Positions 36,661 through 47,000 of a DNA stretch of 64,000 nt are shown in pieces; position 1 is the first letter of the stretch; the number at the start of each line of letters is the position of its first letter. The stretch spans positions 1,736,001 through 1,800,000 of the forward strand of contig NZ_CP088923.1 of the NCBI RefSeq assembly GCF_021545845.1, in the 5' to 3' direction. The DNA is from Rhodanobacter thiooxydans (GTDB taxonomy: Bacteria; Pseudomonadota; Gammaproteobacteria; Xanthomonadales; Rhodanobacteraceae). A program made the position numbers and the translations under genes. The notes below the pieces were generated by a model. The model did no database searches. It was not told the DNA's origin and was given only the letters and a program-made list of their open reading frames with translations.

Positions 36661-37590
36661 TCAGGCGCGCTTGCGCGCCAGCAGGCTGATCACTTCGAAA
36701 TGGGGCGCCTTGCGCTCGCGGCTGAGCCGGTTGCAGCTCAGCACGTCGAGGCCGGCGGCACGGGCGTAGCCATCGAGCTGTTCGCCGCTGAAGCCGAGGT
36801 TGCGGTGGTCGAACGGCTCCACCGCGGCGCGGTGGTCGTGCTGGCCGAGCGTCACGGCCAGCAGGCGGCCGCCGGGGCGCAGCAGGCGCGCGGCCTCGGC
36901 CACCGCCTTGGCCGGGCGTTCGGCGTAGGTCAGCGCGTGCAGCATCAGCACCAGGTCGAAGCGCTGCTGGCCCAGTTCCAGCGCATGCATGTCGCCGCGG
37001 ACCACGCGCACGTTGGCGAACGCCTTGAGCCGTTTCGCGGCGGCCTCGACCACGCGCTCGCTGGAATCCACGCAAACGATGGAGTGCGCGTGCGGCGCCA
37101 GCAGCTCGGCGGTGATGCCGTCGCCGGAGGCGATGTCGAGCACGTCGCCGGTCTCCAGCAGCTGCAGCAACGAACGGGCCAGCGTTTCCCAGGTGCGGCC
37201 GGGCGAGTAGTGGCGCTCCATGTCGCCGGCGACGGTGTCGGCCCAGCCTTCCTCGCGGGCACGGTTGGCCAGCACGCCGGGCAGGCGCGCCGCGTCCTCG
37301 CGCAGCAGCGCGTCGTCGATGCTGGCGCGCAGCGAGGCGAGCAGGTCGTGCTGGGCTGCGTCGCCCTCGTTGTTGGCGCGGTAGTAGGCGGAAACGCCGG
37401 CGCGGCGGTCGCGCACCAGGCCGGCTTCCTTCAGCTTGGCCAGGTGGGTGGACACGCGCGGCTGCGCCAGGTGCAGCACCGCGGCCAGTTCGGCTACGGT
37501 GAGCTCCTCGCGTTCGAGCAGGGCCAGCAGGCGCACACGGGTGGGGTCGGCCAACAGGCGCAGCACGCTGGAAGCGGTGGCCAGATCCAT
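36661..37590 (-). CDS. ArsR-family regulator fused to a SAM methyltransferase
   Basis: A 309-residue fusion. Residues about 1-85 are an ArsR winged helix (LRLLADPTRVRLLALLERE, LAQPRVSTHLAKLKEAGLV) with no obvious metal-binding Cys pair. From about 130 a class I methyltransferase follows (VLDIASGDGITAELLAPHAH, then RGDMHALEL). It heads the metH genes on the same strand, and a 14-bp palindrome lies just before its start. A regulator that senses S-adenosylmethionine or S-adenosylhomocysteine to tune methionine synthesis is a reasonable inference, not shown. Confidence 0.88.
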   Translation of the reverse strand: MDLATASSVLRLLADPTRVRLLALLEREELTVAELAAVLHLAQPRVSTHLAKLKEAGLVRDRRAGVSAYYRANNEGDAAQHDLLASLRASIDDALLREDAARLPGVLANRAREEGWADTVAGDMERHYSPGRTWETLARSLLQLLETGDVLDIASGDGITAELLAPHAHSIVCVDSSERVVEAAAKRLKAFANVRVVRGDMHALELGQQRFDLVLMLHALTYAERPAKAVAEAARLLRPGGRLLAVTLGQHDHRAAVEPFDHRNLGFSGEQLDGYARAAGLDVLSCNRLSRERKAPHFEVISLLARKRA

Positions 37591-37600
37591 CGGTTATCCC

Positions 37601-37614
37601 TGTATCGCGATACA
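37601..37614 (-). promoter_or_regulatory. Palindromic operator before the ArsR-methyltransferase gene
   Basis: TGTATCGCGATACA is a perfect 14-bp palindrome, 10 bp upstream of the start. A half-related sequence, TTGACGTATCGCAAG, lies about 30 bp further upstream on the minus strand. It is the natural candidate for autoregulation by the ArsR domain and may also affect the divergent acyl-CoA dehydrogenase gene. Confidence 0.6.
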
Positions 37615-37723
37615 AAGATGTATAGGCTAGGCCGCGCCTTGCGATACGTCAAGCGCGGGTCGGCGAGTCGGCAGGCCATTTCCCGCTAAAATCGGCGGCT
37701 CGATTGCCTCAAGGAGCCCGCCC

Positions 37724-38884
<1,161 letters not shown>

Positions 38885-38964
38885 GGCTGGGAATAGGGAA
38901 TCGAAAGAGCGTCGCGGCTCGATGCAACCCGGCTGACTGAGGTCCCGCCGCTTCAGATGGAAAC

Positions 38965-38997
38965 AAAACGCCCCGGCTGATGCCGGGGCGTTTTTTG
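38965..38997. terminator. Bidirectional terminator between convergent genes
   Basis: An ACGCCCCGGC/GCCGGGGCGT stem has an A run on one side and TTTTTT on the other. It serves the acyl-CoA dehydrogenase gene (plus) and the RND operon (minus). Confidence 0.92.
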
Positions 38998-39050
38998 TCT
39001 GGAGCCTGCGTGGCGGGCTCTTCCTATTCCCTATTCCCGATTCCTGGCTC

Positions 39051-42000
39051 TCACTGCCCGCGTCGCGGATCAGAGTCGAACGTGTGCGGCCCCTGGATGG
39101 CCGGATGCTCGTGGCCGTCCAGCTTGTCGCCGAGCAGCCGGCGCACCACCACGTAGAACACCGGGATCAGCAGTACGCCGAGGAAGGTGGCGAACAGCAT
39201 GCCGCCGATCACGCCGGTGCCGATCGCATGGCGCGCGTTGGCGCCGGCGCCGGTGGAGACGAACAGCGGGAACACGCCGCCGATGAACGCGATCGAGGTC
39301 ATCAGGATCGGCCGCAGTCGCAGCCGGGCCGCGTCCACCACGGCTTCGCGCAAGGTGCGTCCCTGGCGCTGCTCGATCACCGCGAATTCCACGATCAGGA
39401 TTGCGTTCTTCGCGGCCAGGCCCATCACCGTGATCACGCCGATCTTGAAATAGATGTCATCGGGGAGGCCGCGCAGCAGGGTGAACACCACCGCGCCGAG
39501 GATGCCCAGCGGCACCACCAGCAGCACCGATACCGGGATCGACCAGCTCTCGTACAGCGCGGTCAGGCACAGGAACACGATCACCACCGACAGCACCATC
39601 AGCAGGATCGCCGTGTTGCCGGAGAGGATTTCCTGGTACGACTGGCCGGTCCAGTCATAGCCGAAGCCGTGGGGCAGGTCGTCGCTGACGATTTTCTGCA
39701 TGATGTTCATCGCCTCGCCCGAGGCGTGACCCGGCGCCGGCGAGCCGACGATCTCGACCGCCGAGTAGCCGTTGTAGCGGACCAGCGATGGCGACGCCAT
39801 CTGCCACTTCGCCTGCACCACGTTGGACAGCGGGATCATCTGCGGGGTGCCGTCGGCATTGGTCCGCGTGCTGGGCGTGAAGATGTGCTGGAATGCCTCC
39901 GGGCCCATCCGGTGGGGCGAGTCGGCCTGCATGATCACGCGCTTGACGCGACCGCCGTAGGAGAAGTCGTTGACGTACACCGGCGCCAGCATGAGGCTGA
40001 TCGCGTTGTAGATGTCGCCCACTGACAGTCCCATCGACAGTGCCTGGGTACGGTCGACGTCAAGGCGCAGTTGCGGCGCGTCCTCCAGCCCGTTCGGGCG
40101 CACGCCGACCAGCAGCGGATTCTGGCTGGCCGCACCAAGCAGGGTGTTGCGGGCAGCGGTGAGCGCATCACGCCCGGTGCCGCCGCGGTCCTGCAGGTAC
40201 ATGTCGAAGCCGCCGAACTGGCCCAGGCCCTGCACCGTCGGCACGTTGACGATGAAGATCTGCGCGTCGCGCACCGATTGCACGGCCCCGTTCGCGCGCT
40301 GGATGAATTCCGCGGCGGTGACGCCCAGGTCGATCGGCTTGGCCTTGCCCTCCTTGACCAGCTTGTCGTGTTGCTCCTGTGCCGCCTTTTGATCCGGCGC
40401 CCAGCCACGCTCACCCCAGGGTTTGAGCCGGATGAAGGACATGCCCACGTTTTCGCCCATGCCGAGGAAGCTGAAGCCCGCGATCTGGACGACGCCATCG
40501 ACGGCGGGGTCCTGCTTCAACACGGTGAGTATCTGCCTCATGACCGCGTTGGTACGTTGCAGACTGGCACCGGGCGGCAGCTGCACGACCGCCAACGCGA
40601 AGCCCTGGTCCTCCTCGGGCAGAAAGCTGCCGGGCAGGCGGGTGTACAGAAAGCCGGTCAGCACGCTGATCAGCACGAACACCATCACCCAGCGCGGCGC
40701 GTGGCGCACGGCGCTGCCGATGTGGCCGGTGTAGGTGTGGGTGATCTTCCCGAACGCGGTGTTGAACCAGCGGAACACGAAGTTTTTCTTCTCTTCGTGG
40801 ACCGGCGTCAGGAAGCTGGCGCACAGCGCCGGCGTGAACGACAGCGCGAGGAAGGCGGAGAACGCCACCGACATCGCGATGGTCAGCGCGAACTGCTTGT
40901 AGATCACGCCCGCGGCACCCGGCTGGAATGACGACGGCACGAACACCGCGATCAGCACCACGGTGATGCCGACCACGGCGCCGGTGATCTGGCCCATTGC
41001 CTTCTTGGTGGCCTCCTTCGGCGACAGGCCATCCTCGGTCATGATGCGTTCGACGTTCTCGATCACCACGATCGCGTCGTCGACCACGATGCCGATCGCC
41101 AGCACCATGCCGAACAGGGTCAGCTGGTTGATGGTGAAGCCGAGCAGCAGCATGCCGATGAAGGTGCCGAGCAGGGCCACCGGGATCACCAGGGTGGGAA
41201 TGATGGTGGCGCGGATGTTCTGCAGGAAGATCAGCATCACCAGGAACACGAGGACGATCGCCTCGATCAGCGTATGCACCACCTCGTTGACCGACACCTT
41301 GACGAAGGTGGTCGAGTCGTACGGAGTGAACCAGCTGACGCCCTGCGGGAAGCTGCCTGCCAGCTCGTCCATCTTGCCGTGCACCGCGGTGGCCACGTCC
41401 AGCGCGTTGGCGCCGGGCAGTAGCTGGATCGCGAACGCCGCCACCGGCAAGCCGTTGTAGGTGGTGTTGAAGCCGTACACGCCGGCGCCGAAGCTGACCC
41501 AGGCCACGTCGCCGAGCTTGACCGTGGTGCCGTCGTTGTTGGCGCGCAGGATGATGTTCTCGAACTGCTCTGGCGTGGTGAAGCGGCCCTCGGTAGCCAC
41601 GGTGACGCTGATGCCCTGGCCGTTCGCCGCCGGGTCGGAACCCAGCGAGCCGGCCGCGAACTGCACGTTCTGCGCGGTGACCGCGGCCAGCGCCTGGCTG
41701 GCCGACAGGCCGTAGCCCTGCAGCTTGTCCGGGTCCAGCCAGATGCGCATGGCGTATTCGCCGCCGAACTGCTGGGTGCTGCCGACGCCGGGCACGCGCG
41801 CGATCTGGTCGAGCACCTGCGACGCCACGATGTCGTTGAGGCGGGCGCGGTCGATCGCCGGGTTGTCCGAACGCAGCGCGACCACCTCGAGGAAGCCGGT
41901 GTTGGCCTTGGCCACCACCACACCCTGCTTGGTCACCTCGGAGGGCAGGCGCGGCGTAGCCAGCGAAACCTTGTTCTGCACCTGCACCTGGGCGATGTCC

Positions 42001-42299
42001 GGGTTGGTGCCGTTCTCGAAGGTCAGCGTGATGCTGGCGCGGCCGCTGGAACTGGACGAGGAGCTGAAGTACAGCAGGTGATCGATGCCGGTCAGCTGTT
42101 GCTCGATCACCTGGGTGACGTTCTTCTCGGTGGTATCCGCGCTGGCGCCCGGGTAGACGGCGTTGACCACGACCGACGGCGGGGCGACCGAAGGGTATGA
42201 CTCCACGCCCAGGTTGAGGATGGACAGTACGCCGCCCAGCGCGATCAGGATGGCTACCACCCACGCGAAGATCGGGCGGTCGATGAAGAAACTTGGCAT
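39051..42299 (-). CDS. RND multidrug efflux pump, HAE1 family
   Basis: A 1082-residue inner-membrane proton/drug antiporter of the AcrB/MexB class. It begins MPSFFIDRPIFAWVVAILIA. It keeps the proton-relay Asp pair (GIVVDDAIVVIENVERIM), twelve expected membrane helices in two repeats, and large periplasmic loops. The adaptor gene lies 12 bp upstream. No outer-membrane channel gene is adjacent, so it likely shares a TolC/OprM-type protein encoded elsewhere. The C-terminal tail carries GHEHPAIQGPH. Confidence 0.95.
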   Translation of the reverse strand: MPSFFIDRPIFAWVVAILIALGGVLSILNLGVESYPSVAPPSVVVNAVYPGASADTTEKNVTQVIEQQLTGIDHLLYFSSSSSSSGRASITLTFENGTNPDIAQVQVQNKVSLATPRLPSEVTKQGVVVAKANTGFLEVVALRSDNPAIDRARLNDIVASQVLDQIARVPGVGSTQQFGGEYAMRIWLDPDKLQGYGLSASQALAAVTAQNVQFAAGSLGSDPAANGQGISVTVATEGRFTTPEQFENIILRANNDGTTVKLGDVAWVSFGAGVYGFNTTYNGLPVAAFAIQLLPGANALDVATAVHGKMDELAGSFPQGVSWFTPYDSTTFVKVSVNEVVHTLIEAIVLVFLVMLIFLQNIRATIIPTLVIPVALLGTFIGMLLLGFTINQLTLFGMVLAIGIVVDDAIVVIENVERIMTEDGLSPKEATKKAMGQITGAVVGITVVLIAVFVPSSFQPGAAGVIYKQFALTIAMSVAFSAFLALSFTPALCASFLTPVHEEKKNFVFRWFNTAFGKITHTYTGHIGSAVRHAPRWVMVFVLISVLTGFLYTRLPGSFLPEEDQGFALAVVQLPPGASLQRTNAVMRQILTVLKQDPAVDGVVQIAGFSFLGMGENVGMSFIRLKPWGERGWAPDQKAAQEQHDKLVKEGKAKPIDLGVTAAEFIQRANGAVQSVRDAQIFIVNVPTVQGLGQFGGFDMYLQDRGGTGRDALTAARNTLLGAASQNPLLVGVRPNGLEDAPQLRLDVDRTQALSMGLSVGDIYNAISLMLAPVYVNDFSYGGRVKRVIMQADSPHRMGPEAFQHIFTPSTRTNADGTPQMIPLSNVVQAKWQMASPSLVRYNGYSAVEIVGSPAPGHASGEAMNIMQKIVSDDLPHGFGYDWTGQSYQEILSGNTAILLMVLSVVIVFLCLTALYESWSIPVSVLLVVPLGILGAVVFTLLRGLPDDIYFKIGVITVMGLAAKNAILIVEFAVIEQRQGRTLREAVVDAARLRLRPILMTSIAFIGGVFPLFVSTGAGANARHAIGTGVIGGMLFATFLGVLLIPVFYVVVRRLLGDKLDGHEHPAIQGPHTFDSDPRRGQ

Positions 42300-42311
42300 G
42301 GTCGGGCTCCG

Positions 42312-43505
42312 TTACTTGGCGTTCGGGGCGGCGCCCGGAGCACTGGCGGTGACGGATCCGTTGGTGGTCGCCGGCTTCCACGGAGTGGACTTGGCCGGCG
42401 CGCCGTCCTTCACTTTCTGCAATCCGGACACGATGATCTGGTCGCCGGCGGCGAGGCCGTCGCTGACGACCCAGTTGCCGTCGCGCATGTCGGTGGTGGT
42501 GACGCTCTTGCGCTTGACGTTGCCGTCCTTGCCGATCGTCATCACATAGGTGCCGCCGGTGTCGCGCTGCACCGCCTGCTGCGGAACAATGAACACGTTG
42601 TGCTGCTGGCCGAGGTTGGCCTTCAGCGTCACGTACATGCCCGGCAGCAGGCTGTGTTTCGGGTTCGGCACCACCGCGCGCAGGTTGACCGCGCCGGTGG
42701 CCGGGTTGACCGCGATGTCGGAGAAGTCCAGCACGCCCGGTTCGCCATAGGCGCTGCCGTCGGGCAGGGCGATCTGCACGCTGGCCTTGTCCTGTTCGGT
42801 CAGGGTGACGTTGCCGCTGCTCTGCGCGCGGCGCATCTGATCCATTGAATCCACGCTCATGGTGAAGTTCACGTACATCGGGTCGACCTGATCGACCGTG
42901 GTGAGCAACGTGGCCTCGCCATTGCCGACCAGCGCGCCCTCGGTGACCTGCTGCTGGCCGGCACGACCGGCGATCGGCGCACTGACGCTGGCGTAGCCGA
43001 GGTTGATGCGCGCGGTCTGCACGTTCGCCTGCGCGGCCTGCACGGCGGCGGCGGCGGTGCGCTCGGCGGCCAGGGCGTTGTCCAGATCCGACCTGGACAC
43101 GTAGCCCTTGGGCGCCAGCTCGTGCACGCGCGCGGCGGTGATCTTGTTGTTGGTCCAGGTGGCCTGGGCCTGCGCCAGTGAGGCCTGGGCAGCGTTCAGC
43201 GTGGCCTTCAGCGGGGCCGGGTCGATCTGGAACAGTAGCTGGCCCTGCTTGACGTTGGTGCCTTCGCTGTACGCGCGCTTGAGCAGCACGCCGGCCACGC
43301 GGGCGCGCACGTCGGCGCTGCGATAGGCCGACAGCCGGCCGACCAGGTTCCTGGTCAGCGGCGAGTTTTGTGGCTGCACCTGGATCACGCCGACTTCCGG
43401 CGGCGGCATTTTTTGCGGCGGCCCCTGTTCCTTGCCTTTGCCGCAGGCGGCCAGCGCCAACAGGCTCAGGCACAGCAAGGGTGTGCTCAGTGATGAGGAC
43501 TTCAT
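42312..43505 (-). CDS. RND efflux periplasmic adaptor lipoprotein
   Basis: A 397-residue membrane fusion protein of the AcrA/MexA class. The signal peptide ends in a lipobox (LLALAACGKGK), so the Cys should be lipidated. Then come the beta-barrel/lipoyl region (RVAGVLLKRAYSEGTNVKQG), a coiled-coil hairpin, and SAPIAGRAGQQQVTEGALVG. ATG 43505 follows TCTGGAGTTTCC. It is co-transcribed with the pump gene. The open frame reaches 43673, but the lipoprotein signal fixes the start. Confidence 0.94.
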   Translation of the reverse strand: MKSSSLSTPLLCLSLLALAACGKGKEQGPPQKMPPPEVGVIQVQPQNSPLTRNLVGRLSAYRSADVRARVAGVLLKRAYSEGTNVKQGQLLFQIDPAPLKATLNAAQASLAQAQATWTNNKITAARVHELAPKGYVSRSDLDNALAAERTAAAAVQAAQANVQTARINLGYASVSAPIAGRAGQQQVTEGALVGNGEATLLTTVDQVDPMYVNFTMSVDSMDQMRRAQSSGNVTLTEQDKASVQIALPDGSAYGEPGVLDFSDIAVNPATGAVNLRAVVPNPKHSLLPGMYVTLKANLGQQHNVFIVPQQAVQRDTGGTYVMTIGKDGNVKRKSVTTTDMRDGNWVVSDGLAAGDQIIVSGLQKVKDGAPAKSTPWKPATTNGSVTASAPGAAPNAK

Positions 43506-44021
43506 GGAAACTCCAGAACTTGTTGGAACGGGGATAGGGGGTGACGTCGGATGCATGGCCGGATCCCGTAGACGGGATACAGCAAAGCGTTCGACGTGTC
43601 CTGTGTCATAGGTTGGCGCGATGGGGAGTTGTCGTGCCTCGAAGCGGCATCTGCTCCGCAAAGCGCTGCGCAAAACGGTGTGGACTCAGACTATACCGAC
43701 CAGTTTACATTTTATGGAGACCGCGAATCCAGCCATTGACAGGGGGCATGACGGTCTGGACACGTGCTGGGGCAAGCGGACCGACCGGCGCTGCCGGAGT
43801 CATCACGCCGGCTTGCCGGACAACGCAGTTTTTCGCGGTGCGTCGATTGCCGCGGTGCACTTCGCGGCACCGTGGACATCGCTCGCGGCCGGGCGCGAAA
43901 CCATGCGCGCGTGCATGGCCGCGACGGGGTGCGCGGCTGGATTCGCCTTATCCCGCGGCGTATCCTTCCAAGGCTTTATACCCGCCACACCCATCATCGT
44001 CTCCATCAATCAGAAGATGCC
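43506..44021. promoter_or_regulatory. Divergent intergenic region between efflux and gdh genes
   Basis: This 516-bp gap holds no convincing gene. On the minus strand a -10-like TATAGT lies near 43690 next to AAACTGGTCGGTATAG, a plausible site for a TetR-type regulator. No such regulator gene is adjacent. Near the gdh side, CTTTATACCC could be part of a promoter. Several open frames cross it, but they lack family features. Confidence 0.4.
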
Positions 44022-47000
44022 ATGAATGCGACCCCTGCAGCGAACGACCCTTCCCTTTCGTCAGTAGTATTCGCCGAGCTGAAAAGGGGCGGTTTTTCGC
44101 CCGAGCGCCTGAGTGAAGCGCAGGTTTTCTGCGAGGCTTTCTTTGCACGGGTCGGGGGCGGCGACGCGCATCTGCACACACCGGTGCAATGGGCGGCGCT
44201 GGTCGGCAGCTTGCTGGAGTTCATGCAGAAGCGCCGTGAAGGCCAGGCCTGCGTGCGCGTGCTCAGTCCGGCGGACGTGCAGGCTGGCCGCAGCCTGCTG
44301 CAGATCGTCACCGACGACATGCCGTTCCTGGTCGACACGGTCAGCATGGTCGTCTCGGCGAAGCTGCAGATCCATGTGGTGATCCACCCGGCGCTGAAGG
44401 TGGCGCGCGACGCTTCCGGCAAGCTGCTCGGCCTTGGCGGCGCCGCCGGCAGCGCCGAATCGCTGATGCATTTCGAGATCGACCGGGTGGCTGATGCCGC
44501 CGAACAGGCGCAGCTGGAAGGGCAGGTTGCCGCCGCGCTGGAAGACGTGCGTGCCGCGGTGGGCGACTGGTCGGCGATGCGCGACAAGGCGCTGGCGGTG
44601 GCCAACCAACTGCCGCAGCGCAAGCTGCCGCTGGATACCGCCTCGGTGCAGGAAGCCAGCGAGTTCATGCGCTGGATCGCCGCCGACAACTTCACCTTCC
44701 TCGGCTACCGCGAATACGAAGTCGCCGACGCCGACGGCGACCGCGTGCTGCGGGCGGTCGAATCGTCCGGCCTGGGCATCTTGCGCAGCAACGAACGCTC
44801 GATGGCGCCGCGCTCGCTGAGCACGCTGGCCGCCAGCGAGCTGCCGCAATCGGGCGCCATCGACGCGATCATCCTGACCAAAACCAACGCGCGCTCGCGC
44901 GTGCACCGCACCGGCTACATGGATTACATCGGCGTGCTGCAGTTCGGCGCCGACGGCCGTGCGGTGGCCGAACAGCGCTTCCTCGGCCTGTTCTCCTCCA
45001 ACGCCTACATGGCCCGCCCGCAGGACGTGCCGCTGGTGCGGCACAAGGCGGAAGCGGTGCTGGCGCGCTCGGGCCTCAAGCGCGACTCGTACTCCGGCAG
45101 GTCGCTGCGCCACATCCTGGAAACCCTGCCGCGCGAGGAACTGTTCCAGAGCACCGAGGACGAGTTGTTCGCCACCGCGATGGGCATCCTCGAACTGCGC
45201 CAGCGCGCGCGCACGCGGCTGTTCATGCGCCGCGACCGCTACGGCCGTTTCTTCACCTGCATGGTGTTCGTGCCGCGCGACCGCTTCAACACCTCGGTGC
45301 GCGAGCGTATCGAGTCGCTGCTGCGCACGGCGCTGCACGCCGAGCAGAGCGATTCCTCGGTGCAGATGGGCGAGGCCGTGCTGGCGCGGCTGACCATCGT
45401 GCTGCGGCCGAAGATCGGCGACCACCCGTCCTACGACCTGGCCGAGCTGGAGCAGGGCGTGGCCAGCATCGTGCGCAACTGGCACGACGAGGTGCGCGAC
45501 GCGCTGGTGCGCCTGCGCGGCGAGCACGAGGGCGTGGTGCTGGCCAACCGCTACGCGCGCGCGCTGCCGGCCGGCTACATCGAGGACGTCAGCCCCGCGG
45601 TGGCCGCCGAGGACGTGTACCAGCTCTCGCAGCTGGTCGGCGACAACGCGCTGCGGATGTCGTTCTACCACCCGCCGAAGGCGCCCGAGACGCTGCGCTT
45701 CAAGGTCTACCGCTCCGGTGGCGACATCGCGTTGTCCGAAGTGCTGCCGCAGCTGGAGAACCTCGGCCTGCGCGTGCTCACCGAGCATGTCTACGAGGTT
45801 TCCGGCGAGGCGCCGCTGTCGATCCAGGACTTCGAGGTGCAGCCGGTCGGCAAGCTCACCTTCGGCGTGGAGCAGGTCGGTGCGCTGTTCGAGGACGCCT
45901 TCGAGCAGATCTGGCGCGGCAACGCCGAAAACGACGGCTTCAACCGGCTGGTGCTCGGCGCCAAGCTGAGCTGGCGTCAGGTGGCGATGCTGCGCGGCTA
46001 CTGCAAGTACCTGCTGCAGACCGGCGCCACCTTCTCGCAGTCGTACATGGAGGAAACTCTGAACCGCTATCCGGCGATCGCCGGGCTGCTGGTGGAGCTG
46101 TTCCTGGCCAAGTTCGATCCGCGCCGCGAGGCGCTTTCCGCCGACGAATTGCAGGCCGCCGGTGCGACCCTCGCCGCCGAGATGCTGGCGCTGATCCCGG
46201 GCAACGTGCAGGCCGCGCAGCCGGGCCTGATCGGCGAGCTGGCCGGGTCGCTGTCGAAGCCGCGCGACGAGCAGGTCCAGGCGGTGGAGAGCTTGGTCGG
46301 CATCCTACTGGAGAACGTGGCCAGCCTCGACGAGGACCGCATCCTGCGCGGCTTCGTGAAGCTGATCCGCGCCACCTTGCGCACCAGCTTCTTCCAGCAG
46401 TGGGACGGCGCGTACCGCGACTACATCAGCTACAAGCTCGACTCGCATGCCGTGCCCGGCCTGCCCAAGCCGGTGCCGTACCGCGAGATCTGGGTGTGCG
46501 CGCCGCGCGTCGAGGGCATTCACCTGCGCTTCGGCGCGGTGGCGCGCGGCGGCCTGCGCTGGTCCGACCGCCGCGAGGATTTCCGCACCGAGGTGCTGGG
46601 CCTGGTCAAGGCGCAGATGGTGAAGAACACGGTGATCGTGCCGGTCGGTTCCAAGGGCGGCTTCTTCGTCAAGAAGTCCCCGGCCGCCAGCGATCGCGAC
46701 GCGGTACTGGCCGAGGGCATCGCCTGCTACCGCCTGTTCATCAACGGCCTGCTCGACGTCACCGACAACCTGGTCGACGGCAAGGTGGTGCACCCGCACG
46801 ACGTGGTGCGCCACGACGCGGACGACCCCTACCTGGTGGTGGCTGCCGACAAGGGCACCGCCAAGTTCTCCGACATTGCCAACGCGATCTCGATCGAGCA
46901 CAACTACTGGCTCGGCGACGCATTCGCCTCCGGCGGCTCGCACGGCTACGACCACAAGGGCATGGGCATCACTGCCCGTGGCGCGTGGGAGTCGGTGAAG

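Noticed and set aside
43541..44116. Open frames between the efflux adaptor and gdhB
   Set aside because: Several frames are open at once, none shows family features or ribosome sites, and they overlap the known gdhB start region.
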